Source: Alligator mississippiensis
Taxonomy: Eukaryota; Chordata; Crocodylia; Alligatoridae
Assembly: GCF_030867095.1 (NCBI RefSeq)
Contig: NC_081828.1
Location: 217,155,978 to 217,219,977 of the forward strand
Direction of reading: 5' to 3'
DNA length: 64,000 bases
A program made the translations under genes and the position numbers. Under the pieces are notes generated by a model, which saw only the letters and a program-made list of their open reading frames with translations, was not told where the DNA came from and searched no databases. Below, piece after piece: positions 1-11,046 of this stretch. Positions within the stretch are counted from its first letter, which is position 1. Every line of letters starts with the position of its first letter.

Positions 1-365
1 GATTATGTAGTCTGGGGAAGAGAAGACTGAAGAGGGGTTGCGGGGAACCAAGTTAAGTCTTCAAATACCTGGAGACAGACTATTTTCTGAGACCGCGGGA
101 GGCAGGACAAGAAGTGACTATTTTAAACAGCAATGGGAGAAATGCAGATTGGAGATGAGGAAGAGCCTCCTCACTTTAAGCACTGGAAAAAATACCCTGA
201 AAGGTCGTGATATCTCTGTCATTGGAAGCTTTTGAGAGCAGGTTAAAAAAACACATGTCTGAGGATGATTTAATCAGGGATGATCCTGCTTTGAGCAGGG
301 CCTGGACTAAGTGACCTCCTGAGCATCCTTCCCATGTTATCTTTCTGCGACTCTTTGGGAGAGAC
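1..365 (+). mobile_element. CR1 LINE, 3' end fragment
   Basis: The segment has the typical order of a CR1 3' terminus: a stretch reading as the end of ORF2 ('SLEKRRL..GDLI' region in decayed form, from a 'gtctggggaagagaagact' start), then the 'gactaagtgacctcctgagcatccttcc' ending. The same order recurs, better preserved, at 12,480-12,870 and 52,680-52,885. It is truncated by the window edge on the left, so the length of the copy is unknown. Many small differences from the other copies suggest an old insertion. The family assignment is by comparison within the window and recall of the CR1 consensus. Confidence 0.7.
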
Positions 366-1495
366 GCATTAAGTCTTAATGAAGTAAGGGAATCTACCCT
401 ACCCCTTGCCATCTCTTCGGTGTCTGGGTTTTGGTGCTTGCATTGGCCATTAGTTTCTCTCTCCCTGTGCCCGCCAGCCCTCATTTCCAGGACTCGCCGG
501 TCATGAAGAACAGTGCAAGCAACCCAGCAGAGAAGACCTTCCTCATGACGCATTTCTCTCTCCTATGCCACACAACAGCCAGTTCCAGTCATGCAGAACA
601 AGCCCGGAGCTGGACATCCAGCAAAATGCAATGATTGAAGACCTAGTCAGAGGAACCATCTGGTATACCCGGCAGTGCCCCAAATCAGGAGCCGATCCCA
701 GGCCAGTTGCAGAAGAACATACCTTCCTCTATTTATAGAGAGAAAATGCTCTGGGGGAGGTTACTCATTTAATACAAGATGATAAGCCCAGCACATGTTG
801 CAGGAACATTTCCTTCTCTCAACACCTGCCTACTTGTCTCTGGAAGGACCAGGGGGCATGGATGCTAGCTTGCAATTACAGGGTGTTCTCAATAAATCCC
901 TCTCAAACACACCCAACCAGACAGGACAAGGCATTAGAGCAGAGGGCTGGGAGACACGGTGGGGCCCGTGGTCAAAACGGAGCCTCATAGCTCTGCAGAA
1001 AACCCGTCCTGGTGGAAAGAAGACAACCGGGAGCGGAGTGAAAAGGGACTGGGGAAGCACATCATGCCAACTGCAGCTCCCCGGAGCATTGCTTTGAATT
1101 AAAGCGGGTGCCATGTCTTAGCACGAACTATTGCCTTTCTTGGTATGTAGTCCACGCAGTCCCCAGGTCTCTTGCTCTCTGATGGGGTAGGAGCATGGCC
1201 CCTGTCTACATTGGAGAGTCTAGGTCCATGGGCGGTGCTAGACTAAAACTTTGCCTGGCCTTAGCACAGGGATGGTAAAGACAATGAAAAGCTCCTTGAC
1301 CCCCCTCTACCCACTAGGCACCCATGGATGACTAGGCACAAGTCTTGCCCCAGGTGCAGTGCTTCAGTATTTCCCCCCAAATCAATTAAGACTCCTGTGC
1401 TGCGAGAAGACTTCACCAAGCCCTCTTGATCACGTACAAAGTGTCCCAACCAACTTCATCACAGAGGCTGGTATGTAATATTTTCCATGCGCTCC
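366..1495. other. Gene-free stretch, nothing recognised
   Basis: Only short open frames without family resemblance are present. No splice-signal pairs, tandem repeats or terminal inverted repeats stood out. Probably intergenic DNA with very old repeats. Confidence 0.5.
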
Positions 1496-1498
1496 ATA

Positions 1499-1703
1499 AG
1501 TTTAGGCAGGCAAGGCTCTTTGAGTAGATGTGGTATCTTTTATTAGACCAACTAAATTATTCTTTGCTAGCTTTCGGGCACAAACACCCTGCTTCAGGCA
1601 AGAGTGTTTGTGCCTGAAATCTTGCAAAGAACAATTTTTTCCAGCCATTTAGCTGGTCTAATAAAAGATACCCCATTTCCCCAAAGAATCTTGTCTGCCT
1701 ACA
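1499..1703. repeat. Fold-back (inverted) repeat of about 205 bp
   Basis: The left arm (about 1499-1575) and right arm (about 1605-1703) are imperfect reverse complements. Landmarks are 'ggtatcttttattagacca' on the left against 'tggtctaataaaagatacc' on the right, an inner pair 'tttcgggcacaaacac' / 'gtgtttgtgcctgaaa', and an outer pair 'aggcaggcaaggctctttg' / 'caaagaatcttgtctgcct'. I recall similar sequence as a reptile interspersed repeat but cannot name the family. It could be the end of a Penelope-like element or a non-autonomous DNA transposon. Confidence 0.6.
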
Positions 1704-1704
1704 T

Positions 1705-1855
1705 CCTTAGACCGACACGGCTACAAGCAACACCTCCATAACTCGATGCCTTTTAAGATGCCTATTGCAGCAAAGCTCCCTCCTTAGACCAACACGGCTA
1801 CAACCAACACCTAACTCGATGCCTTTTAACATGCCTATTGCAGCAAAGCTCTGCT
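1705..1855. repeat. Tandem duplication, two units of about 77 bp
   Basis: Two adjacent copies begin 'ccttagaccgacacggcta' (1704) and 'ccttagaccaacacggcta' (1782). Both continue through 'actcgatgccttttaa' to 'cctattgcagcaaagctc'. The pair abuts the fold-back repeat to its left and is probably part of the same interspersed element. Confidence 0.65.
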
Positions 1856-1859
1856 TCAC

Positions 1860-4780
1860 GTTGTTTGGCCAAACTGAAGCTCTGCTACCAGGCCGCTTTT
1901 TGTTGTAGTCGAAGCAAAGGCTGGGACCTGGCTTGCAGGCTTCTTGTATAATCCTCAGTCTAAAACTTCCAAGTATAAAACCTGAAACCTGGTAGATTAG
2001 ATAGAGGCGTCCTGGGCTGTGATTTATTGCCAAGGGTTTTCTTCAGGAAAGACGTGTGCAGATTTATCTGTCTGTAAATAAAAGGTTGCATTTCTTACAC
2101 TTGCACGCTCACTCATCGGTCCGGCCCATCAAAGCACACACATGCCCAATATGCGTGAATGACTAGAGAAGGTCCTGAGTGGCAAAGTTTTGTATTCAGT
2201 CTGGATCCCAAATTCTCTCTAATTCAGGAAGTCTGGCTTTGGTTTGGTTTATTACAGAGTTATGGGCCGAGCTACAAAAAAAAAACCTCTGGGTCTGAAT
2301 TCCTCCATATATTGTAGCAGTTTGGATCAGAGATTGCAATCCAGAAGCATCTCTACCTATTGCCATCAAAGACCAAATCTAGTATAAAAATCCAGTCGGG
2401 TACATATGGATAAATTCAGTCTGATCCTAATAAAAAGCCAAAAGATTTGTTCCCAAGCCAATGCTGAAATGGACCAATAAAAACGGACCACCCACAAACA
2501 ATTAAAAAACCATTCAAAAAGCAATTTAACAGCTACTCTATGCAAATCTCTTCTAAATATAGTCAGCAGATGTATGCAATGTGTGGGAAGATTCATAAGG
2601 CATCCTGTTCTTGTCCTTAGAGGAAATGGATTATCAAGAAAGCACAGTGTGGGCCCAGCAGAGTCTCCCAAGATGGGGATCATCTTTTCACCTCTGCATC
2701 GTTAGCCTGTATGGCAATCGCCTGGTCTCGCTTTGAAGGAGCCCCTGAGCTCTGGACCCTCTCCCCCAGCTTTCTTTGGGGCATGAGGCACTGACCCTCT
2801 TAGTTTGTGAAGGGAGGTCCTCTGCATTGAATCAGCAACCTGCCCCAATTATTATATGCATAGACACTGCCCATCATCATGCTGTCTGGTCACCCTTGAC
2901 GTGGTTTCAGATGCAAAGCTGTTAACCTTTCCCAGCTTCCCACCACTAAAATCACTCGTTCTTGGGATCAGCTTGAGGATAGGCAGCCAGAGCTAGACAA
3001 TTCATGTTGTACTTCGACCTAGCCCTTGAAGCTGGATTAGGTGGAAAGGCTCCCACTGGTCGAGTGATTATCACTGGCATCCATCCTCATTGAATACTGG
3101 CCCATCAGAAAGCAAATGGAGGATACACGGGGTGCAGTGGTCACTTGGGTCCGTGCTCATAGCTCTGCAGTGCGAGTCAAGCACTCGAATGCTGTGCAAG
3201 AATTAGACTCTGACTTAGGTCTGCTGGTGGGGAAGTGAAGCAGGCTGGAGGGGCAGGGGAACAAACAGCAGCTTGTGTGGGTTCAAGGGACTGCTGCATG
3301 CTCAGACCCTGCATGGGTCATGCCTGCTGCCATAAGAGATGGGTACAGGGCTCTGGTATCAGAGGGCATCCAAAAAGAGCAGAGACTGAAGAGAGACGGT
3401 GTAAAATAGGACACTGGTCTGATTGGGGGAAAACAAGATTTGCAGAATCATCACGACCCGTGCTTCATTAGTGCAGGACGATGAAGAGGAAAGAGGAGAG
3501 GAGCTCTGAGGAGGCAGAGCCCTTGGGAACTGATCCAGATGGATTATACGGGAGAATTGCCAGCCACTTCTGGGGCAACAGACACCTTGTAGTGGATGGT
3601 TTTGTCCATCGGATGGGAGCCTTCCCCACACAAAGCTGCACAGCTAGTTACTGCTATGCAACTCATTTACAACGCCTTCAGCCAACGGGGAAGCCTCGTT
3701 GGCTCTGAGAAGCAAGCTTTGTTGGGACTGTGTTATGAGAAAGAGAACGTCTATTTGGCACGGATCAAAAGCTCTGTGTAACCGCCCTGAGTCTCGTAAG
3801 GGACTGAACTCTTCCAAAGGGACTTCAAAGAACGAGTTCGCTCTGCTGAGACAAAATCCTTCCCTTTGTGCTAATGAGAATCAGAGCCAGAGAAAAGAGG
3901 CCCGCTGGTGCTACCTCTTATGAAGCTTTGCTTGCACAGTTATGGCCATGACTTGTCTAGTCTCCTTCTAGCACACCTGGATGGTCTCTGCGCAGCGGGT
4001 ACGGGACCCTTTTTCATTAGCAACCTTGTGGGGAGGAACTTAGACGTGGCCTTGAGACATCTGCAGACGACACAAAGCGGAGGGATACTGCCGACGCTAG
4101 GGAGGACCGCATTATTAGGTGGGGCATATCCAGTAGATCAAGGAAGCACTGGTACCGCTGTACAAGGAAAGACCCCATTCAAAACCACCCTGTACTGTGC
4201 TGGCCACCCATGTTCAAAAAAAGATGAAGTAAAAACAGGAGCAGAAGCAAAGAAGGACCTTTAAGATGGTTAAAGAAACAGACACCTGGTATTTCACAAA
4301 CTGGAGTTCTTGGCCTTCAAACAGGCTGTCGTCCAAAGATCCCAGGATCTGCTATAGTGCTAAATCCCAGGGGTGAACCCCGCAACAATCCCTTGAGTTG
4401 TATATGTTGCTAAGTACCAAGTAGTTTGGCTAGCTCTACAACTCCCCAAGCCCCAAAAGTCCTAGAAGTACCTCTAGGACCCCAGGAAGTCCAGCTGCTG
4501 CAAACCCAACTAGCCTGGACACCTTCCAATGACAAAAGGGGCCTGAGACAAAGGGCTGCCACAGTGGCTTGAGTGGAAAAATTCAGTGGGCACCAGTACA
4601 TACCATGGGTTTTAATCCTCATTAAATTAAATAGGTTTATAAAATTTAAATTTGTTTCTTTTGGAGCATCGCATCAGTGTTTTCACACACCAGGTTTTTG
4701 AAGGAATTAAGCTTTGGAGCGTCACATCTCCTCATCTCTCCGGACACAACTGTGTCGACCCAGGACTGACCCAGGTGTGC
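1860..4780. other. Gene-free stretch, nothing recognised
   Basis: The stretch is AT-rich to mixed composition. Small frames (for example 2366-2683 minus and 3908-4264 plus) show no recognised domain and no supporting splice context. I see no clear repeat family in this part. Confidence 0.45.
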
Positions 4781-4914
4781 CCAGCTCTGGAGTGTAACGG
4801 CCATGTATAACAATGTATGGGCTGTGGCAAAATTTTTTATGTGGCTGTGTCACCCAGCTCTGGGGTATATCTCAGCCCTCCCCGTACACTGTTGTATGTG
4901 TCTGTTACACCTCA

Positions 4915-5400
4915 GAGCTAGGGCCACCCCGTGCCATGCCTCTGGCACTGGGGACTCTCCTGGACACCCCTGACCATGTGGGCTGGCCCAGGAAAGATTT
5001 CCAGCTGTCATCCCAGCCCAAAAACCAGTTCCTTATTCGAGCCCATATACTTAGTATAGTGTGCATGGGGGGCTGTGAGTTGGCAGCCTGGCATGAGCAA
5101 ACAGCACTTTGGGCCAGGCAAGACCCAGAGATGTCTGGGAGAGTCCCCCAGTGGCACAGAGTCATGGTGTGGGTAAGGGGGGTGCTAAGAAGGATTTCCA
5201 TCTCTAATCCCAGCCCAAAAGTAATTCCTTATTTGAGCCCATATACTTGTTACAGTGTGCATGGGAGGGCTGGCGATCAGGCCACGCGTTGGGCCGTGCA
5301 AGACTCTGGTCAGAGATATCCAAGGAAGTCCCTGGTGGTACACAGGCATGGTGGATGCAGGATATTAATTTACATATCATTTGGTAAATATGCACAGCTA
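4915..5400. repeat. Tandem repeat, about 197 bp period, with an inverted arm
   Basis: Unit one starts at 4996 ('gatttccagctgtcatccc') and unit two at 5193 ('gatttccatctctaatccc'). Both continue with 'ccttatt(c/t)gagcccatatactt' and 'gtgtgcatggg' in the same order. The segment 4915-4980 is close to the reverse complement of 5125-5180 (core 'ggcactggggactctcc' against 'gggagagtcccccagtggc'). The structure is therefore both directly and inversely repeated. No coding capacity was seen. An unassigned transposon or satellite-like relic is likely. Confidence 0.6.
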
Positions 5401-5679
5401 ATGACATTCTCTCTCTTTAGAATGTGTAATTCATTAAGAAGCTTTGATTGGGTCTAGATTCGCTTTGAAAAAGGAGCCGGGAACCAGGAAGAAGGACCTG
5501 GGAATGACAGGACCAAACTGCAGCCTCATGAACCATAGCATGTAGCCTTGGTGTTGGCATCAGGGAACAAACCCTAGCACGTGGCTTGGGGTGCCCCAAA
5601 AGGGTGGATGGTGAGAGCAGGCCACGCACTGTGAGCAGGAGACTGGGCAGAGTGGGGACTGCCAGGGGATTTTGCAAGT

Positions 5680-6470
5680 GAAATGTTCCTGGGACCCCAG
5701 AAATGTGGGGGGCGGGGGGCTGATGAACAGAGGATGCTGTTAATTGACGCGGGGAAGCTGCTCTCGCGTTGCAACAAACAGAAAGCATGGTTGCAAGACA
5801 TCATAGCTGCTTCCTGGCCATACATTCAGGGCAAGCCTCGTGAGATACGGGCACCCGAAAGCAGCTCGGTTACTGGTGGGAAAAAATAGTCGTGTCAACA
5901 TGGGATGACGACCAGTGGCTGGAAACATTCAGAACGAGCAAAGAGACGTTCTTCCGCGTCGTTAGCTTGCTGACCCCGCACACCCAGCGTCAGATGACTG
6001 TCATGCGGGAGCCCATCAGCCCAGAGAAGCGTGTAGTCACGACTGTTGTGAAACTGGCCACTCCAACAAGCCTGCGCCACGTGGCGAGTCAGTTCGGCGT
6101 GGCTCTCTGCATTGCTGGGACAGCCATCAATCAGCGCGGTTTGCCGCCTGCTGCAGGAGCTGGCAGCAAACAAATTCATACGCCTAAGTGATCCCTGGGA
6201 GATGGTGGAAGGAGACCGCAAAATGGGCTTCCCAAACTGCATGGGAGCACCTGAGAGTACACACATTCCCATCCTAAACCGGTCCCAGGACAACTGTTCA
6301 TTCATAAACAGAAAGGGCTTTGCTTCGGTGATTCTGCAAGCTATCGTGGACCACCGAGGCAGATTTGCAAACGTTTACGCGGGATGGGCAGGAAGCGCCC
6401 ACAATGCATGTGTGTTTTAAAACTCGCCCCTCCCTGAGATGATCGACAAGGGCCAATGTGCCCAGGACTG
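5680..6470 (+). pseudogene. PIF/Harbinger transposase, decayed copy
   Basis: Two overlapping plus frames resemble the Harbinger DDE transposase. Frame 5892-6191 carries the N-terminal part ('TWDDDQWLETFR', 'KRVVTTVVKLATPTSLRHVA'). Frame 6112-6420 carries the nuclease part ('GAPESTHIPIL', 'INRKGFASVILQAIVDHRGRF', 'VYAGWAGSAHNACVF'). In active relatives, 'I-D-x-T-H-I' and 'G-S-x-H-D-x-R-V-F' hold two of the catalytic acids. Here the first site reads 'PESTHI' and the second 'SAHNACVF', so neither motif keeps its canonical aspartate. A frame change lies near 6115-6180. The enzyme is dead. Terminal inverted repeats were not located. A domesticated HARBI1-type host gene is unlikely because the frame is broken. 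Confidence 0.75.
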
Positions 6471-6714
6471 GAGGAGGAAATTTCATTGAGCCTGGGCAGT
6501 TTTCTTTCTTCACCTTGGTGGGGTTGATAGCTCAACGAAGGGGGGCTAGGAGTAGGACCATCACCCCCCCACAAAACGGCTCTGGAGGCAGCTGTCCTGG
6601 ACAAGGGGATCCCCGGGATCCAAGGAATCCTGATGATCCTCAGAACAACCGCTGCCCAAACCCACCCACCCACGCTGGCTCTCTACTTTGCAAAAAATCC
6701 TTCCTTTTTTTGAC

Positions 6715-8338
6715 ACAAAACGAATTCATAGATTTCATAGACATTCGGGCTGGAAGGGACCCCGGAGGATCACCGAGTCCAGCCCCCTGCCCCAGGGGCA
6801 GGAAGTCAGCAGGGATCATAGGATCCCAGCAAGATAAGCACCCAAATGTGTCTTGAAGGTGTTCAAAGTAGGTGTTTGAACCACCTCCGGTGGCAGTCTA
6901 TTCCAAACCTTGGGGGCTCGGACAGTGAAGAAGTTCTTCCTTACGTCCAGCCTGAAACAGTCATGGCGGAGTTTGTGACCGTTCGAATTTGTCATCCCTT
7001 GGGGCGCTCTGGTGAACAGACTTCCCCCAGATCCTGGTGAGCACCCCTGATAAACTTGTAGGTGGCCACCAGATCACCCCTGAGCCTGTGCTTTTCCAGG
7101 CTGAAAAGTCCCATGGCTCTCAGCCTGTGGTCATAAGGTCTGATTTCCTGCCCTCTGATCATGCGCATGGCTCTTCTCTGCACTCTCTCAAGCTTCTCCA
7201 CATCCTTTTTGAATTGTGGAGCCCAAAACTGGACGCAGTACTCCAGCTGCAGCCTCACCAAGGCTGAGTACAAGGGGAGAATGATGTCCCAGGATTTGCT
7301 TGAGAAGCATCTGCCAGGGTTTTGCTCGCTTTACTAGCAGCAGTATCACACCGGTGGCTCATGTTCATCTTGTTGTCAATCATGACCCCCAAGTCCCTTT
7401 CGTCCATAGTGCTAGCACTGCTGAACCTATAAGGCTGCTGCAGGTTTTTCCTCCCAAGGTGGAGAACCTTTGCATTTTTCAGTGTTAAACACCATCAGGT
7501 TCTCATCTGCCCATTTCCTGAGCCTGTCAAGGTCAGCCTGGATCGCCTTCCTGTCCTCAGGTGTGGATGCTTTACCCCAGAGTTTGGTGTTGTCATGGAA
7601 CTTGGCCAGTCCACTTCTGACTCCAATGTCCACATCATTAATGAAGATGTTGAACAATACAGGTCCAAGGACAGAGCCTTGGGGGACCCCACTGGTCACA
7701 GGGCACCAGGACGATTGACTTCCGTCAACCACCACCCTCTGGGTCCGACCATGGAGCCAATTCCCCACCCAGCAGATCGTAGCGAGGTCAAGGCCACGGT
7801 TAGTCAGTTTTGCCAAGAGGTGATCATGGGATACCAGATCGAAGGCTTTTCTAAAGTCAAGATATACAACATCAATCTCCTCTCCCTTGTACAGGTGATA
7901 TATCACCTGGTCATAAAAGGAAATAAGATTGGTCAAGCAAGGTCTACCTGCAACAAACTCATGCTGGCTATCCCTCAGGATGTAGCCATCAGCCAGTCTG
8001 TTGAGAATGGCCCCTTTAATAATCTTTTCTAGGATCTTCCCCAGGATAGAGGTCAGGCTGATGGGCCTGTAGTTAGCTGGATCCACTTTCCTCCCTTTCT
8101 TGAAGATAGGCACCACATTGGCCTTCTTCCAGTCTTCAGGCACTTCACCAGAGCGCCAGGAGCTCTCGAAGACCCGTGCCAGGGGCTGGGCTATGATGCT
8201 CGCCAGCTCCTTGAGTACCCTGGGGTGTAACCCATCAGGGCCGGCTGACTTAAAGGTGTCCAGCCCCTCGAGGTGCTCCTTCACGAGGTCAGCATTGATG
8301 GAGGGCAGGGGATCTCCATCACCCAGGCCTTCCCGTCC
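6715..8338 (-). mobile_element. CR1 LINE, 5'-truncated, reverse orientation
   Basis: On the minus strand the frame 8356-7427 encodes about 300 uninterrupted residues of CR1 reverse transcriptase. It runs from 'AGPDGLHPRVLKELA' through 'ANYRPISLTSILGKILEKII', 'VYLDFRKAFDLVSHDHLL' and 'TSGVPQGSVLGPVLFNIFI' to 'ADENLMVFNTEKCK'. The catalytic box normally reading F-A-D-D-T-K is 'FHDNTK' here, so both the alanine and the second aspartate are changed. A frameshift follows near 7430, and the C-terminal piece ('LEYCVQFWAPQFKKDVEKL') is read at 7273-6992. The 3' end with the 'ttcatagatttcatagac' type tail lies near 6720. The endonuclease part is missing. The long clean frame points to a fairly recent insertion. 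Confidence 0.9.
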
Positions 8339-10310
8339 CCAAATGAGAGATGACACAGAATTCTCTCTCTTTTACATACAAGTTTATGTAGGACTGTTTG
8401 CATTCATAGATAAACCATTTTTGAGTTACAGGTTTATAAGTTCAAGAATTGACAATTAAGTTTCTTACATAAAATTTCTTTTTGATTTAATGGCCTGCTC
8501 TCTGCAGTGAGAGAAGTGAGCATTTTTAGCACCCATTTTTTCCTAAGCACGAAGAAGGTTTTTGGGAGGACAGCAGAGCACCATCGGTGAGGGTAACTGG
8601 TACGTTAAGCTGCACCCTCTGCCAACTGCTCCCAAGAATAATGTTAACCTTTGCAAACTGCTCTCAGAAACTGCCAACTATTCCCAGGGATGTTAATACA
8701 CTCTGATCTGGAGAAGTTGGGATGCCATTGGTGTTCAAGTGGTGAAGCATAGGCTTAAGAAGATACTGGGGTTTTGCACACACACACACACACACGTGTG
8801 TGAGTATGAATCTTCAGCAGAAGCTGCCCAGCTTGTTGAAAATTGCCAGCAAGCTGCCCAGCTCGAACACTTACATCAACGGGACTGGCTGAGTGTGTGG
8901 AGGGAGGAGGGGACGGGACGTGGCCATGGGCAAAGGAGCAGGGTGAACAGGTGTGAATGGGTGTGCATGGAATATGGAATAAGGGTGTGTGTGTGTGCGT
9001 GTGCAGGTTGAAGGTGAGCTCTGTAAAAGACTTTCTATTTGACATTTTCTAATAAAATGAAAAGTCTTTTTTTTTCAAAGTGTGACTGAGCTTTTTAGGC
9101 TAAATATTTATGTAGAAGAAAGGTTTGCAAAGTACTCCTTTTGAAATGCGTGGCTGAATTCAGGGAGGGAGCTATTTTGACAACAAGCTGCACATCTTGA
9201 AACCCTACATCAACCGTACTGCCTGGTTTCACCTGGAAGATGGCAAAACCCTTCTGCATCTTGCCTGTGAATGGCTGAGCTCAGAGACTATCTTCCTCCT
9301 CCTGGGTAATGGGGAAGGAGAGGTTTTTTTTGCCTGACAGCTGCAGCCCAGGTAGCAAGCAGCAATGGGAAAGGAGGCCCTGTGGCAAGAGTGAGGAAGG
9401 TCCACCGTGGAGTGGGGAAGCTGGGTTATTTGGTAATAGAGTAATTAAAAGTGTAATTAAAAGCAAGCTATAGTGTAATAGTGTAATTTGTTAACAATAG
9501 TGCATGTTTAATGTATGTAATAGTGTATGGAGGTCAGAGGGCATGTAGGCCAGCACCAAGCAGGGGTGCTAAGACAGATCCCGAGGAAACCCCTAGCCAT
9601 AGGGGAAGCAGCACAGGGAAGAGGCTAGGAGGAGGGCCTGTCCAGGGAGGGGAGGGCATGTGCTTAGAGGCCCCAGACTTTGAAAGACTTTTAAAGCATC
9701 CGTAAAACCCTCTCCTGCAAACAGTCACGCAGTTGCAGTGCAAGAAAGGGCAAACAACATGGTGTGTACAAAGTCAGTCCATATTCTTCCCAAGCGTTGA
9801 GACCTCTGTGAACAGACTCAGCGAGGAAGTGCCGACTGCTGCTCAACCCAAGAAACACTAAGGCAGTCACAGCTCAAAAGCCAGCCCTGCTGCCTGTGCA
9901 GCAATGGTCCAGAGTCCACCACTGGAGAGAAGAGTGGCCAAAGAGGAAGAACAGCTGGCAACACCTCAACCCAACAGCTGTATTGCTCTAACAGCCCCAC
10001 AGCAGTGAGGGAGACCCACGTCATACTGCACAGTCCCCTGGGAAAGAGGAAAGCACGACGGACACACCACCAGGCAAGAATGGCATCAGGCTCAGCCTAC
10101 TGAAGAGGTGGCACCCAGGTTGCCTTGAGCCAAGTTCCCTCTTCAACTGGTGCAAGGGGATTTGCAGCACAGTTCCTGGAAGAAGGCTGTGCCCATGCTC
10201 ATCTGCAAGGAAGGTGCTGCTGGCTCAACAAAAGTGACCTGAACAGATCATGGCTCACAGATTAGAGGGGTCAGGACCAAAAAAGCATTCTTGGAAGGAT
10301 CTTAGTATTT
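8339..10310. other. Gene-free stretch with short microsatellites
   Basis: A perfect CA run lies at about 8777-8796 and a TG run at about 8987-9005. Two similar short stretches near 8850-8895 and 9185-9225 share 'acatcaac(g)g(n)actg(g/c)ctg' wording and may be copies of one repeat. The piece 9680-9773 recurs near 48,440 (listed separately). No gene was recognised. Confidence 0.5.
9680..9773. repeat. Unassigned interspersed repeat, copy A
   Basis: It shares order and wording with 48,438-48,518: 'agacttttaaagc(a/g)tccg(t/g)aaaaccc', then 'cacgc(a/t)g(t)tg(c/g)agtgcaa', then 'tg(t)gtgtacaa'. The two copies lie 39 kb apart in unrelated contexts, as expected of a dispersed element. I cannot name the family. 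Confidence 0.5.
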
Positions 10311-10319
10311 TTGTCTGAA

Positions 10320-11046
10320 AAATGACCGGCGAAGGTGATCCAGAGGCTTTATGAAGACCTTTGAAAGAGCAGCAATGACTGCCCAGGGGAGTAAAGACAA
10401 CTGGACCCCACAGGTGGGGACGCTACTGAAATATGGACAGACAACTAAGGAAGAGTATAAGACCATTGCTCGGGCATGCAGGAATGAAGTCAGGAAGGCC
10501 AAAGAGCAATTGGAGTTGCAGCTAGCAAGGGATGCGAAGGGGAACAAGAAGGGTTTCTATATTGGTAGCAAAAGGAGGGTTAGGGAAAGTGTGGGTCCCT
10601 TCCTAAATGGGGGCGGCAACATGGTGACAGAGGATGCAGAAAAGGTTGAAGTGCTCAATGCCTTTTTCACTTCAGACTTCACAGGCAAGGACAGCTCCCA
10701 GACTACTGCACCGGGCAGCAGAGTCTGGGGAGGAGGGGAGAAGCCCTCAGTGGTGAAAGAACAGGTTAGGGACCACTTAGAAAAGCTGGATGTGTACAAG
10801 TCCATGGGGCCAGATGCAATACACCTGAGGGTGCTGAGGGAGTTGGCTGATGTGATTGCAGAGCCACTGGCCATCATCTTTGAAAACTCATGGCAATCCG
10901 GACAATAGGTAAAGGACAAATATAGTGTCCATCTTTAAGAAAAGGAACAAGGAGAATCCAGGAACCTACAGACCAGTCAGCCTCACCTCACTGCCTCGAA
11001 AAATCATGGAGCAGATCCTCAAGGAATCCATCCCTAAGCACTGTGA
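10320..11046 (+). mobile_element. CR1 LINE, 5' part of a split copy
   Basis: Plus frame 10,351-10,908 encodes the linker between CR1 endonuclease and reverse transcriptase and the first part of the RT ('[19 protein letters not shown]', '[17 protein letters not shown]', '[18 protein letters not shown]'). A stop and a frameshift near 10,906-10,925 precede '[20 protein letters not shown]'. The copy is interrupted at about 11,046 by an opposite-strand CR1 and seems to resume at about 12,297. It is therefore the older of the two. Confidence 0.85.

Noticed and set aside
5892-6420. Harbinger-like frames as a domesticated HARBI1-type gene
   Set aside because: The frame is broken and the catalytic positions are changed; no introns or conserved full-length protein.
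8739-9045. His/Thr-rich small open frames near 8.8-9.0 kb
   Set aside because: Produced by CA and TG microsatellites.
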